From a virus, in the IMG/VR virus record IMGVR_UViG_3300005581_003613, positions 1 to 36,163 of that record: a stretch of 36,163 bases of DNA. One strand, 5' to 3'. Every line of letters starts with the position of its first letter. Position 1 is the first letter of the stretch. Positions 19,355-28,450 of this stretch are shown here, in pieces. Made by a program: the position numbers and the translations under genes. Under the pieces are notes generated by a model that searched no databases, had not been told where the DNA came from, and saw nothing but the letters and a program-made list of their open reading frames with translations.

Positions 19355-21090
19355 TGTCATTTCTTGATTTTAGTCCTCCCTCGTATAGAGCGGCTTCCTC
19401 TGACTTAACGATCTCTATTTCGCCGTTAGGGTTAGTAGAACTTGCGGATGAAGAGTTTGAAGTACACGGTCCACGCCTAAACCGTTATTCATTGAACTGG
19501 GCAATGTACCTTGGCCATCACTGGGGTTACCGCCGTGAACAAGGCGAAATGCAGATTGCGGTTAATTACTACCGTGCATTTAATGATTATCTTTCACGTT
19601 TTACATTTGGTAACGGTGTGCACTTCCGTTCACCAAAGGCTACAGAAGCAATTGTTCCAGACCGCTTAGAGCGTATTTGGGAAGTAGACAACGACAAAAT
19701 GCGTGTCCTTCTTGAAATAGGTCAACAGGGCGGAATTACAGGCGACGTATTCATTAAGGTTGCTTACGAAGAGCCTTGGACAGACTCTGCTGGACACTTC
19801 CACCCTGGTCGTGTTCGCTTACTTCCAATGAACTCTTCTTTTTGTTTCCCTGAGTTCCACCCTCACGATCGCTCACGCCTGTTGCGTTTTAAACAGAAAT
19901 ATCGTTTCTGGGGAACATCCTTAGAAGGTACGCGACAAGTATTTACTTACACTGAAATTCTTACAGACGATGTAATTGAAGAGTACGTTAACGATGAGTT
20001 GATTGACTCTCGTCCAAATCCACTTGGGTTAATTCCTGTGGTGCACATTCCAAATGTGCCAGTATCTGGTTCTCCATGGGGTCTCTCCGACGCGCATGAC
20101 ATCATCACTATCAACCGTGCATACAACGAAATTAGCACTGATGTCGCTGACATCATTAACTACCACGCATCACCTGTAACAGTAATCGTGGGTGCTAAAG
20201 CCTCTAACTTAGAAAAAGGCGCTAAGAAGGTTTGGGGCGGTCTTCCAAAAGATGCTCAAGTCTTCAACTTAGAAGGCGGTGCACAAGGTATCGAAGGAGC
20301 CTTGAAGTACCTAGAACTTTTAAAGCGCTCAATGCATGAAGTAATGAACATCCCAGAAACCGCACTGGGGCAAGTTCAAGCAATTTCAAATACTTCTGGT
20401 GTTGCTCTTTCTATTCAGTATCAGCCATTGATGAACCGCTATTCACAAAAGGTTGCTCAATACGGTAAGGGCATTGAACAGGTAAACCAGTTAGCCTTAC
20501 GTACTTTGTTTCTAAAAGAACCAGAAACAATGCTTTACAACCCTGATGAGGACGGCCCAATTAAAGAGGGTCAGTATCCACAGTTGGATCCAAACGACCC
20601 TATTTCTTATCAGAACTACGCACACTTCCCACAACCTTTGCCACTAGACAAGTTAATTGCTCTTAATGAGATTCAAACCAAGTTAGGTATGGGACTTGAG
20701 TCTAAAGAAGGCGCACTTCGCACTCTTGGAGAAGAATTCCCTGAAGAAAAACTTGAAGAAATTAGAGCAGAACTGATTGCCGATGCTGAAGCAGACGGCG
20801 CTTTGCAACTTGTTAAGATTCAAATTCAAAAGGCAATTATGGATATGACTGGCATGATGCCAGGTCCTGACGGAACCTCAGCCATCCCAATGCAGCCAAC
20901 CCAACTTGGCGATGGAGACATCATGGGAGACGGAATTGACGGCGCTCCAACGCCTGACAACATAGAGAACCCTGAAAACCAAGCCTCTCAGGGAATGGCT
21001 CAAGAAGCCGAAGCAGGTATAAGAAACAAACTTGTCACTGATGCCTATGGAACGAAACTTCCTCAAAGGAGATCAGTCGACAAGGAATAA
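19354..21090 (+). CDS. Portal protein
   Basis: The 578-residue length, position between terminase and scaffold/capsid genes, and features such as LNWAMYLGHHWGYRREQGE near the N-terminus, the central ITINRAYNEISTDVADIINYHASP and the following MNIPETALGQVQAISNTSGVA (the family's long stem/wing helix region) identify the dodecameric portal through which DNA is packaged. The C-terminal 80 residues are acidic, Met/Pro-rich and probably disordered. It starts in a TAATG overlap. A short hairpin follows the stop. Confidence 0.88.
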   Translation: MSFLDFSPPSYRAASSDLTISISPLGLVELADEEFEVHGPRLNRYSLNWAMYLGHHWGYRREQGEMQIAVNYYRAFNDYLSRFTFGNGVHFRSPKATEAIVPDRLERIWEVDNDKMRVLLEIGQQGGITGDVFIKVAYEEPWTDSAGHFHPGRVRLLPMNSSFCFPEFHPHDRSRLLRFKQKYRFWGTSLEGTRQVFTYTEILTDDVIEEYVNDELIDSRPNPLGLIPVVHIPNVPVSGSPWGLSDAHDIITINRAYNEISTDVADIINYHASPVTVIVGAKASNLEKGAKKVWGGLPKDAQVFNLEGGAQGIEGALKYLELLKRSMHEVMNIPETALGQVQAISNTSGVALSIQYQPLMNRYSQKVAQYGKGIEQVNQLALRTLFLKEPETMLYNPDEDGPIKEGQYPQLDPNDPISYQNYAHFPQPLPLDKLIALNEIQTKLGMGLESKEGALRTLGEEFPEEKLEEIRAELIADAEADGALQLVKIQIQKAIMDMTGMMPGPDGTSAIPMQPTQLGDGDIMGDGIDGAPTPDNIENPENQASQGMAQEAEAGIRNKLVTDAYGTKLPQRRSVDKE

Positions 21091-21094
21091 AGAT

Positions 21095-21112
21095 TCCTGA
21101 TAAAAATCAGGA
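21095..21112 (+). other. Hairpin after portal gene
   Basis: TCCTGAT-AAAA-ATCAGGA is a perfect 7-bp stem just after the portal stop, with no T-run. The 132-bp gap to the scaffold gene otherwise holds nothing I can support; a frame of 13 codons at 21126 has no ribosome binding site. Confidence 0.45.
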
Positions 21113-21222
21113 TATAGCGAGACAAATGCGCAAAAATGTAATGCAATTATCTCGTAATAACCAATAACGTGCTACGCCGAAAGGCATTTGGACAACGACC
21201 TAAGAAAGATAAGTGAATACTT

Positions 21223-22008
21223 ATGGACACTGATAATAAAGTAACAAATGCTGACCTTTTTTCTCCACAGATTGTGGACGCAATGGAGACAACAGCAACT
21301 GATGTTTTTCAGAATGAGGTGAACTCTGTGTATAGCGCAGACGACATTGCTAAGGCTCGTGAGCAAGAAAAAGCAAAGTTATATCCTCAAATGGAAAAGA
21401 TGAAAGAAGAACTCGCATCTTTAAAGAAGGCTCGTGAAGAACAGGAATCTAAGGAAGCAGAACGTGATTCACGTATTGCTGAAGAGACTGCTCGTCAGGA
21501 AGCATTAAAGAGAGCACACGAGGAATCGGAACTCTCTGCTAAAGAACTCCTCGCAAAGAAGGAGCAAGAATTTCAGGCTCTACTAGAGAATGAACGTCTT
21601 GAAAGAGAACGTGCTTTTGCACTTCTTGACCAAGAGCGAAAGTTTCAAGAATTAACAACTTATCGCCAGAATCGTTTAGAACAAGAACGAGATAGCATCG
21701 TTCCTGAACTTATCGATTTGATCCAAGGCAATAATGAATCAGAAATTGAGCAAAGTATTACGATGCTCAAGGATAAGTCTGCAAGCATTTCATCTTCTGT
21801 TCAACAGGCGATGCAAACCGCAAAACAGCAAATGGCAGGAACCCGCATTACAGCGCCTGCCGCAGGACCCCTCGATAATGACTCGTCACAACAATCCTAT
21901 ACACCCGATTCTATTCGGGACATGTCAATGGCAGACTATGCGAAACAAAGAGCCAAGTTACTTGGCAATGCAGCCAGCAACCGTGGTCAGGGACTGTTCG
22001 ATCGGTAA
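21223..22008 (+). CDS. Capsid scaffolding protein
   Basis: The 261-residue protein is mostly long charged coiled coil (about 45-170, Glu/Lys/Arg/Gln repeats). A shorter helical stretch and a basic C-terminal end follow (MADYAKQRAKLLGNAASNRG), which is the usual capsid-binding part of scaffolds. It sits directly before the major capsid gene. It would guide prohead assembly and then leave or be degraded. No protease domain is fused to it and none is adjacent. No strong ribosome binding site is visible. Confidence 0.85.
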   Translation: MDTDNKVTNADLFSPQIVDAMETTATDVFQNEVNSVYSADDIAKAREQEKAKLYPQMEKMKEELASLKKAREEQESKEAERDSRIAEETARQEALKRAHEESELSAKELLAKKEQEFQALLENERLERERAFALLDQERKFQELTTYRQNRLEQERDSIVPELIDLIQGNNESEIEQSITMLKDKSASISSSVQQAMQTAKQQMAGTRITAPAAGPLDNDSSQQSYTPDSIRDMSMADYAKQRAKLLGNAASNRGQGLFDR

Positions 22009-22047
22009 TCCCTCACAACCAACCCACTAAGAAAGGACTTGACCTAC

Positions 22048-23175
22048 ATGGCAAGTGCAATTACAGGTACTGGGCAACTCGCAGGAGCCCCAACCGCTTA
22101 TTCAGGTTCAAACTCATCTTTGAACCAAGCAATTCAAACAATCTGGTCGAAGGAAATTCTCTTCCAGGCAATGCCAATTCTTCGCTTCGAACAGTTTGCT
22201 GTTAAGAAGACAGAACTTGGAGTTGCTCCTGGTCTACGCGTTAACTTCCTCCGTTACAAGAACTTTGCTGTCGACCCATCACCTCTTACAGAAGGTGTGC
22301 GTATGACAACATCTGCACTCACAGCAGAGCAGATTGCAATCACAGTTGCAGAACACGGCTACGCAGTAGCAGTTTCTGAACTACTCCTAAACGCATCATT
22401 CGATGACGTTATGGCATCTGCTTCACGCCTTCTCGGTCGCCACATGGCGCAGTACCTTGACATCCAAGCACGTAACACACTTTCTGCAGCAACTTCTGCA
22501 GTATTTGGTTACGACCGCACAGGTGTACAGGGCGTCAACGACTGGTACAACGAAGGAACAGTAGCGACAGCAATTAGCGACCTTGATGGTGCGTTCAAGT
22601 TGTCAACAGGTGCTGTTAAGGATGCGGCTCTTACCCTTGCTGGTAAGAACATCCCTCGCTTAGGTGAGACTTACGTAATGTTCGTACACCCAAAGCAGTC
22701 ACGTGACATTCGTTCAAACCCAGAGTTTATCGAAGTTACAAAGTACGCAGCACCAGGAAACTTCATGCTAGGTGAAATCGGTCGTTTGTACGACGTAGTA
22801 TTCATCGAAACAACACAGGTTCGTTTGCTTGCTGCTTCAGGTTCATACACAACATCAACACTTGTTGGTGCTCCAGCAACTGCAGGAACAGTTCCTGTTA
22901 AGTCTAACACTGCTCCAGGTAGTGGTGGAAACCCAGAGTCTGCAGATTACACTGCAGAAGCAGGTTACCTAACATCCGCAACTGGTAACTCAGCAGATGT
23001 TTACGAATCAATCATGATTGGTGACAACGCATTTGGTCACGCAATCAGCCTTCCAGTTGAACTACGTGACGGTGGCGTTCTTGACTTCGGTCGTGAGCAC
23101 GCTCTTGCATGGTACGCAATCTGGGGTCTCGGTGTAATCACCGACCAGGCTATCGTCAAGGTTTACACAAACTAA
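22048..23175 (+). CDS. Major capsid protein, N4-gp56 type (HK97 fold)
   Basis: I start at ATG 22048, with AAAGGA 10 nt upstream; an in-frame TTG at 22039 is too close to that site. The 375-residue protein matches the N4-gp56 capsid family: an N-terminal region with LNQAIQTIWSKEILFQAMP, then FLRYKNFAVDPSPLTEGVR and ITVAEHGYAVAVSELLL, a His/Arg-rich helix, and a late VFIETTQVRLL strand. Codon use is strongly biased to C-ending codons compared with neighbours, as expected for the most abundant virion protein. A GC-rich hairpin follows the stop. Confidence 0.92.
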   Translation: MASAITGTGQLAGAPTAYSGSNSSLNQAIQTIWSKEILFQAMPILRFEQFAVKKTELGVAPGLRVNFLRYKNFAVDPSPLTEGVRMTTSALTAEQIAITVAEHGYAVAVSELLLNASFDDVMASASRLLGRHMAQYLDIQARNTLSAATSAVFGYDRTGVQGVNDWYNEGTVATAISDLDGAFKLSTGAVKDAALTLAGKNIPRLGETYVMFVHPKQSRDIRSNPEFIEVTKYAAPGNFMLGEIGRLYDVVFIETTQVRLLAASGSYTTSTLVGAPATAGTVPVKSNTAPGSGGNPESADYTAEAGYLTSATGNSADVYESIMIGDNAFGHAISLPVELRDGGVLDFGREHALAWYAIWGLGVITDQAIVKVYTN

Positions 23176-23189
23176 GACACCGATGTCGT

Positions 23190-23220
23190 CTGGGGGCTCT
23201 ACTCCTTCCTGGGCCCCCAG
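23190..23220 (+). terminator. GC-rich hairpin after capsid gene
   Basis: CTGGGGGC (23190-23197) pairs with GCCCCCAG (23213-23220). No T-run follows, so termination is probably partial; the hairpin may protect the capsid mRNA 3' end. Confidence 0.5.
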
Positions 23221-23260
23221 GCACATCACAACACAAAACTAACTTAGGAGAATACACACC

Positions 23261-23632
23261 GTGGCAAATACACCAACAAGTCCGCTTGATGCAACAGGCA
23301 AAGCAGCGGAAACAGCAGCAAAGAAAAATGCTGAACAATTAAGAAAGCGCAAAGACGAAATTTCTATTGCGGCACAAGTTGAGGCAGAAAGTTTGGAAAA
23401 GGATATTTTTGATCCTAAACATCCAGATGCTCCGCTAGTTCTAGACGAGATCGAAAACGTAGGCGTATCTACAGCAGGTGATATGGTCGTTATTCGTACC
23501 ATTACCGACATTGATGACATGACTTATGGAGTAGGTAACTCTTACTCCTTTAAGGCTGGCGTTAAGTACCGCGTTCCTGCAGCACTCGCTTCGTACCTAG
23601 AACAACTAGGTTACATTTGGCGCCCTAACTAA
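23261..23632 (+). CDS. Hypothetical head protein (123 aa)
   Basis: GTG start with TTAGGAG about 9 nt upstream. The N-terminal 45 residues are a charged helix. The C-terminal part, with MVVIRTITDIDDMTYG and YSFKAGVKYRVPAALASYLEQLGYIW, resembles the small protein that often follows the capsid gene in actinobacteriophages. A capsid-stabilising or neck role is plausible from position only. A strong terminator follows. Confidence 0.65.
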   Translation: MANTPTSPLDATGKAAETAAKKNAEQLRKRKDEISIAAQVEAESLEKDIFDPKHPDAPLVLDEIENVGVSTAGDMVVIRTITDIDDMTYGVGNSYSFKAGVKYRVPAALASYLEQLGYIWRPN

Positions 23633-23654
23633 AAAGTTAGCACGTCTCAAGTAG

Positions 23655-23708
23655 TTCGACCCTCAACTGGTTCCCGCCCTCCTCCCAGTTGGGGGTTGGA
23701 CCCTTTTT
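23655..23708 (+). terminator. Rho-independent terminator after head gene
   Basis: A stem of up to 16 bp (23655-23670 with 23685-23700, core CCCTCAACTGG with CCAGTTGGGGG, some G-T pairs) and a 14-nt loop is followed by CCCTTTTT. It ends the capsid transcript. Confidence 0.8.
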
Positions 23709-23713
23709 GCACT

Positions 23714-23732
23714 GTGTAAATATTGATTACAC
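23714..23732 (+). promoter_or_regulatory. Inverted repeat, possible operator
   Basis: GTGTAA-N7-TTACAC lies between the terminator and the neck gene at 23767. Its symmetry and place suggest a repressor or activator site on the promoter restarting transcription for the tail genes. No clear -10/-35 pair could be assigned. Confidence 0.4.
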
Positions 23733-23766
23733 GAGATGATGAGCACAGTAATTTTACGGAGGTTAT

Positions 23767-24825
23767 GTGGCTACAACAGCAGGATTGGCAGATCGCCTAC
23801 GTTACGAACTTGGTGACATTGGTCGATCGTTTGTTCATCAATTTATTGCTGATGGAACTACAAACCGTTTTTTAATCCCTTACTCTCCCCTTGATGGCGT
23901 TAATTTAGTTATTAATCGAGAGGGGGTCGACGTCTCAACTGATGCAGAGGTTGAAGAGGCCACGGGCCATATCGTCCTTGACGAAACCCCTGATGCAGGC
24001 GACGTCATTATTGTTGCTGGAAACTACTACAAGTATTTTACACCTGTTGAAGTTTGCCAGTACGTTGCAGACGCATTTGACCAGCACACTGCTTTTCACA
24101 CTGACAATTACGGCCGTACAATGAGCATTACAACGTTACCCACAATAGAAGAATACCCAGTAGTTATTTACGCATCTACTCTAGCAATGTATACGCTGGC
24201 TACGGATGCCTCATTTGACATTGATATTACAGCCCCAGATGGCGTGATGATCCCCCGCTCTGAACGCTACCGTCAATTAATGCAGATGATTGAAGTACGT
24301 AAAAATCAATACAAGGAACTTTGTTCTCAACTAAGTATTGGTCTGTACAAAATTGATGTGTTTACTTTGCGTCGGATTTCAAAAACTACCAACGAGTATG
24401 TCCCTATTTATCAACCACAAGAAATTGATGATAAATCAACTAAGACTAGAGTTCGTCTGCCTATCCCAACCTATGGAAATGTTAAGCCTGTTCCAACAAC
24501 TGTTGTTCAAGATCTAAATGTGTATTCAGGAGATGCATACGAATTTTCTATTCGTTTAGATTTTGAAGTTGACTTGTTAACTCCACTGGCGCAAATTAGG
24601 GTACTACCAGGCGCTTCTTTTGCAATCACTGATTTTACTGTGACAAAACCAGATACTACTGAAGATGGCGATAATAAGCGCACATTAGTTCTTTCTCTTA
24701 CAGGTGATCAAACACGTATACTGCCTGGAAAATCTTATTATGACGTACAATTAACAGACGCAGAAGGCGTTACCCACACGTACGTTTCTGGATTAATTAT
24801 TAAAACACCAGAGGTGAGCCAATGA
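23767..24825 (+). CDS. Head-tail adaptor (neck) protein with C-terminal Ig-like domain
   Basis: GTG start right after GGAGGTTAT; an overlapping ATG at 23765 is out of frame. Residues 1-200 look like a neck/adaptor: an N-terminal helix (LADRLRYELGDIG), a beta segment with FLIPYSPLDGVNLVINREGVDV, and long helices ending with RSERYRQLMQMIEVRKNQYKELCS. After about 225, beta strands resembling a BppU-like domain follow (YSGDAYEFSIRLDFEVDL, KSYYDVQLTDAEGVTHTY). This suggests a neck protein carrying or merging into a fibre-attachment domain. It overlaps the first fibre gene by ATGA. Confidence 0.65.
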   Translation: MATTAGLADRLRYELGDIGRSFVHQFIADGTTNRFLIPYSPLDGVNLVINREGVDVSTDAEVEEATGHIVLDETPDAGDVIIVAGNYYKYFTPVEVCQYVADAFDQHTAFHTDNYGRTMSITTLPTIEEYPVVIYASTLAMYTLATDASFDIDITAPDGVMIPRSERYRQLMQMIEVRKNQYKELCSQLSIGLYKIDVFTLRRISKTTNEYVPIYQPQEIDDKSTKTRVRLPIPTYGNVKPVPTTVVQDLNVYSGDAYEFSIRLDFEVDLLTPLAQIRVLPGASFAITDFTVTKPDTTEDGDNKRTLVLSLTGDQTRILPGKSYYDVQLTDAEGVTHTYVSGLIIKTPEVSQ

Positions 24826-25376
24826 GTCCAAATCAATACACCCGCCCAGGATCTGACACTGTTCCTATTGCGGTCAATAACGTTGTCCTCATTACTACTC
24901 CAGAAGGAACTGTCCACGCATCAGGTTGCGGTTGTGGAAGTTGTTCTGGTGGAGGCGCAACAACAGGAGCCCAAGGTACTCAAGGCGTTCAGGGTCGTCA
25001 GGGCACAACTGGTACTCAAGGTACACAGGGCGTACAAGGTACTCAAGGTCTTGGTACTCAAGGTGCAACAGGTGCTCAAGGCACTGCAGGTACTGCAGGT
25101 CTCCAAGGTATTTCTGGCGCTACATTGGACAATACAGATGATCTTACAGAAGGCGTTACAAATAAGTACTTTACAATTGGACGGGTATCGTACGAACACA
25201 CTCAAGGGGTCACCAGCGACTCTTGGGTAATTGCTCATAATTTAGGCTTCAAGCCTAACGTTACAGTTGTAGACTCTGCTGGTAACATAGTTGAAGGTGA
25301 AATTGCGTATACTAATTCGAACTCATTAACGGTCTCTTTTTCTTCCGCTTTCTCAGGTAAAGCCTACATATCTTAA
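24822..25376 (+). CDS. Short collagen-like fibre protein
   Basis: The 184-residue protein has an N-terminal 50 residues ending in a Cys/Gly knot (CGCGSCSGGG). About 55 residues of collagen-like Gly-X-Y follow, with GTQ, GVQ and GTT triplets (about 51-100), and then a C-terminal beta domain (SYEHTQGVTSDSWVIAHNLG onward) of the type that trimerises or caps tail fibres. The four cysteines before the repeats could cross-link the trimer, as in other collagen-like proteins. It starts in an ATGA overlap with the neck gene. Confidence 0.75.
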   Translation: MSPNQYTRPGSDTVPIAVNNVVLITTPEGTVHASGCGCGSCSGGGATTGAQGTQGVQGRQGTTGTQGTQGVQGTQGLGTQGATGAQGTAGTAGLQGISGATLDNTDDLTEGVTNKYFTIGRVSYEHTQGVTSDSWVIAHNLGFKPNVTVVDSAGNIVEGEIAYTNSNSLTVSFSSAFSGKAYIS

Positions 25377-25387
25377 GGAGATAGACC

Positions 25388-28216
25388 GTGGCCCGTAAAT
25401 TTTTAACACCGATTGATCTAGGAAAACTTGAACTACAGAATGCTCGTATTCAAAACCTAGCATCAGTATCGGCACCAGCATCACCAGTCGAAGGTCAGAT
25501 TTACTATGACACTAACGACAAGGTAGTAAAGACCTGGAACGGTACTGCTTGGATCAACGCAAGCCAAGGTACCCAAGGCACTACAGGAGCGCAAGGAACC
25601 ACTGGTACCCAAGGCACTACTGGTACCCAAGGCACTACTGGTACACAGGGCACTACAGGAACCCAAGGAACTGAAGGTGCCCAAGGCACTACAGGTACAC
25701 AAGGAACAAACGGCTCTAACGGTGCTCAGGGAACAACAGGAGCGCAGGGCGAAACAGGTACACAAGGAATTGAAGGAGCGCAAGGTACTACAGGTACACA
25801 GGGCACTACAGGTACACAGGGCACTACAGGTGCTCAAGGTACTGAAGGTGCTCAAGGTACTGATGGCGCACAGGGTACAACAGGAACCCAAGGTGAAACA
25901 GGTACACAAGGTATTACTGGTACCCAGGGTGAGACTGGTGTTGCAGGTTCATTTGGTGGCGTAACTGTTCAGTACTACATTGATACTACTAGTTACACTG
26001 TTGCCGACCCAGGCGATAACTACGTAAAGTTTAACAACGCAACACTTTCAAGTGCAACACACTTAGTAATTGATGACAATCCACTTGATGGAAACTTTGA
26101 TTTAACACCATTCTTAAGCACAATCGATGACTCAACTTCTACAATCAAGGGTCACGTTAAGATTTCTAAGAAGTTCGATGCATCAACATTTGCACTATTT
26201 ACAATCTCTGGGCTAACACATGTGGGTCCAGGAGCCGCTTCCTACCACGATGTAACCGTTGAGTATGTATCTGGTAACGGATCTTTTGCTGACAACGATG
26301 AGACACTACTTACCTTTGCTCGTACTGGTGATGTCGGTGCCCAAGGAACTACAGGTGCACAGGGAGAGACTGGTACACAAGGTACTGTTGGTGCCCAAGG
26401 AACCACTGGTACCCAGGGTGAAACTGGTACGCAAGGTACTACAGGTACTCAAGGAGAAACAGGACTTCAGGGTGCTGAAGGTCTACAAGGTCAAACTGGA
26501 GCCCAGGGCACTACAGGTTCACAGGGAACTACTGGATCTCAGGGAGAAACTGGTCTACAAGGTCAAACTGGTGCACAGGGAACTACTGGTACCCAGGGAA
26601 CCACAGGTACGCAAGGAGAAACTGGTCTACAAGGTCAAACTGGTGCACAGGGAACTACTGGATCTCAGGGAACTACTGGTACTCAAGGTGAGACTGGTAC
26701 ACAAGGAACCACGGGAGCCCAAGGTACAACAGGCTCCCAGGGAACTACAGGTTCACAGGGTGTACAAGGCCACTCAGATCGTTATAAGACAACCTCTACT
26801 ACTTCACGTACAATTGCGGTAGCAAACAACGTTTCGTTTGTACTTGCTGATGCTGCTCTTTCTTATTCTGTAGGACAAGACGTAGTAGTTGCTTACGATG
26901 CAAACAACCACATGTCTGCAACTGTAGTCAGTTACACATCAGGAACTGACACTCTTGTTGTAAATGTTAACGACATTGTTGGTTCAGGAACTTACGCTGC
27001 ATGGTCAATCAACCTTGACGGTGCTACAGGTGTACAGGGTACGACTGGTGCTCAAGGTACTGCTGGCGCCCAAGGTACAACAGGCACCCAGGGTACAACA
27101 GGTACTCAAGGTACGACTGGCACCCAGGGAACTACAGGCTCTCAAGGCACTACAGGTGCTCAGGGCGAGACAGGACTTCAAGGACAGACAGGAGCCCAAG
27201 GTACAATTGGAGCCCAAGGTACGACAGGCTTGCAAGGCGAGCAAGGTCTACAGGGTTACACAGGAGCACAGGGCACCATTGGTGCTCAAGGTGAGACTGG
27301 TACCCAGGGAACCACTGGAACTCAGGGAACCACAGGTTCACAAGGAACTACAGGCTCACAAGGTACAACTGGCGCCCAGGGAACAACAGGCGCCCAAGGT
27401 ATCCAAGGTGAGAATGCTGGAATCCTCTCTGTAGGTTCTGGTCTATCACTTTCAGGTGGTGGAGCACTCACAGTTGATACCACAACTATTGCTACAAAGG
27501 CATATGTTGATGCAACTGCAAGCGGACTAGATGTTAAAGCATCAGTTCGTGTAGCAACTGCAGTGGCTGGAACTCTTGCAACATCGTTTGAAAATGGCGA
27601 TGTGGTAGATGGAGTAACGCTTGCTACTGGCAACAGAATCCTTATTAAGAATCAGGCAACTGGCTCAGAAAACGGTATCTATACCGTAAATTCAACAGGT
27701 GCGCCTACTCGCGCAGAAGATGCAAATCTAAGCGCAGAAGTTACCGCTGGCCTATTTACCTTCGTATCAGAGGGTACAACCAATGGAAACACTGGTTGGG
27801 TTCTTACAACAGACGATGCAATAACACTTGACACTACAGCACTTACATTCTCACAGTTCTCAGGGGCTGGAACGTATCTGGCTGGGGACGGTATTGATTT
27901 AACTGGTTCAACATTTAGTGCAAAACTTGATACCGCTTCTGGACTTTCTAAGTCTGCAAATGGTCTTAAGATTGACACAGCAGTTGTTGTACGCAAGTAC
28001 GCATCTACCATTACACCAGCATCTCCATACTCTCAAACTCAATGGACGTTGACCCACGCTTTGGGAACAACAGACATTCAGGTCAAAATCTATGAAGTCT
28101 CTAGCGCAATGGAAGTTGTAACAGATGTTACATACATTACTGACACAACAGTGACTATCGGGTTTGCAGTTGCTCCTGCTTCAGGAGAAACTTACCGAGT
28201 AGTAGTCCAAGCGTAA
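25388..28216 (+). CDS. Large collagen-like tail fibre
   Basis: GTG start after AAGGAGAT. The 942-residue protein has an N-terminal virion-binding-like region (1-58, with IYYDTNDKVVKTWNGTAW). Three collagen-like blocks (about 59-187, 316-459, 545-674) of GTQ/GTT/GAQ/GET triplets are interrupted by two beta modules (188-315 and 460-544). A C-terminal fibre domain follows (675-942, with TTIATKAYVDATASGLDVKASVRVA, found in many phage tail proteins). The Y positions are mostly Thr or Gln and nearly free of Pro. Thr-rich triplets in other bacterial collagens are glycosylation sites. Module 188-315 recurs in the gene at 28450. Confidence 0.85.
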   Translation: MARKFLTPIDLGKLELQNARIQNLASVSAPASPVEGQIYYDTNDKVVKTWNGTAWINASQGTQGTTGAQGTTGTQGTTGTQGTTGTQGTTGTQGTEGAQGTTGTQGTNGSNGAQGTTGAQGETGTQGIEGAQGTTGTQGTTGTQGTTGAQGTEGAQGTDGAQGTTGTQGETGTQGITGTQGETGVAGSFGGVTVQYYIDTTSYTVADPGDNYVKFNNATLSSATHLVIDDNPLDGNFDLTPFLSTIDDSTSTIKGHVKISKKFDASTFALFTISGLTHVGPGAASYHDVTVEYVSGNGSFADNDETLLTFARTGDVGAQGTTGAQGETGTQGTVGAQGTTGTQGETGTQGTTGTQGETGLQGAEGLQGQTGAQGTTGSQGTTGSQGETGLQGQTGAQGTTGTQGTTGTQGETGLQGQTGAQGTTGSQGTTGTQGETGTQGTTGAQGTTGSQGTTGSQGVQGHSDRYKTTSTTSRTIAVANNVSFVLADAALSYSVGQDVVVAYDANNHMSATVVSYTSGTDTLVVNVNDIVGSGTYAAWSINLDGATGVQGTTGAQGTAGAQGTTGTQGTTGTQGTTGTQGTTGSQGTTGAQGETGLQGQTGAQGTIGAQGTTGLQGEQGLQGYTGAQGTIGAQGETGTQGTTGTQGTTGSQGTTGSQGTTGAQGTTGAQGIQGENAGILSVGSGLSLSGGGALTVDTTTIATKAYVDATASGLDVKASVRVATAVAGTLATSFENGDVVDGVTLATGNRILIKNQATGSENGIYTVNSTGAPTRAEDANLSAEVTAGLFTFVSEGTTNGNTGWVLTTDDAITLDTTALTFSQFSGAGTYLAGDGIDLTGSTFSAKLDTASGLSKSANGLKIDTAVVVRKYASTITPASPYSQTQWTLTHALGTTDIQVKIYEVSSAMEVVTDVTYITDTTVTIGFAVAPASGETYRVVVQA
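26264..26289 (+). repeat. 26-bp exact repeat shared by two fibre genes, copy 1
   Basis: The 26 bp encoding YVSGNGSF and flanking bases are identical here and at 29464-29489, inside homologous beta modules of the two long collagen-like fibres. Identity at DNA level suggests recent recombination or conversion between the genes. Confidence 0.75.
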
Positions 28217-28234
28217 TAAAAGGAGTTAACTAGT

Positions 28235-28450
28235 ATGGCCCGTAAGTTTGTTGTACCACTAGGCCTTTTGCCTGCTGCCAACGATCCTACGGGCCAGACT
28301 GCTGGTGATACTTATTACAACACCACATATAACACAATTAAGACTTATGATGGTGCAATGTGGAACTCTGTAGGTGACAGTGTTATAAATATTAATGGCG
28401 GAACTCCGTCTGAGACATATTTAATTGAACTTGATGGAGGTACACCATAA
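28235..28450 (+). CDS. Small fibre-associated protein (71 aa)
   Basis: AAGGAG lies about 8 nt upstream. The product begins MARKFVVPLGLLPAAND and continues YYNTTYNTIKTYDGAMWNS, clearly related to the first 55 residues of the long fibre at 25388, but no collagen repeats follow. It is either a stand-alone attachment domain or the remnant of a shortened fibre. The stop overlaps the next start (TAATG). Confidence 0.65.
   Translation: MARKFVVPLGLLPAANDPTGQTAGDTYYNTTYNTIKTYDGAMWNSVGDSVININGGTPSETYLIELDGGTP

Noticed and set aside
21040-21167. Possible -1 frameshift extension of the portal protein
   Set aside because: The -1 frame is open past the portal stop, but no slippery heptamer is present and the portal already has a normal length.
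21126-21167. A 13-codon frame after the portal gene
   Set aside because: It has no ribosome binding site or promoter-like box and is too short to judge.
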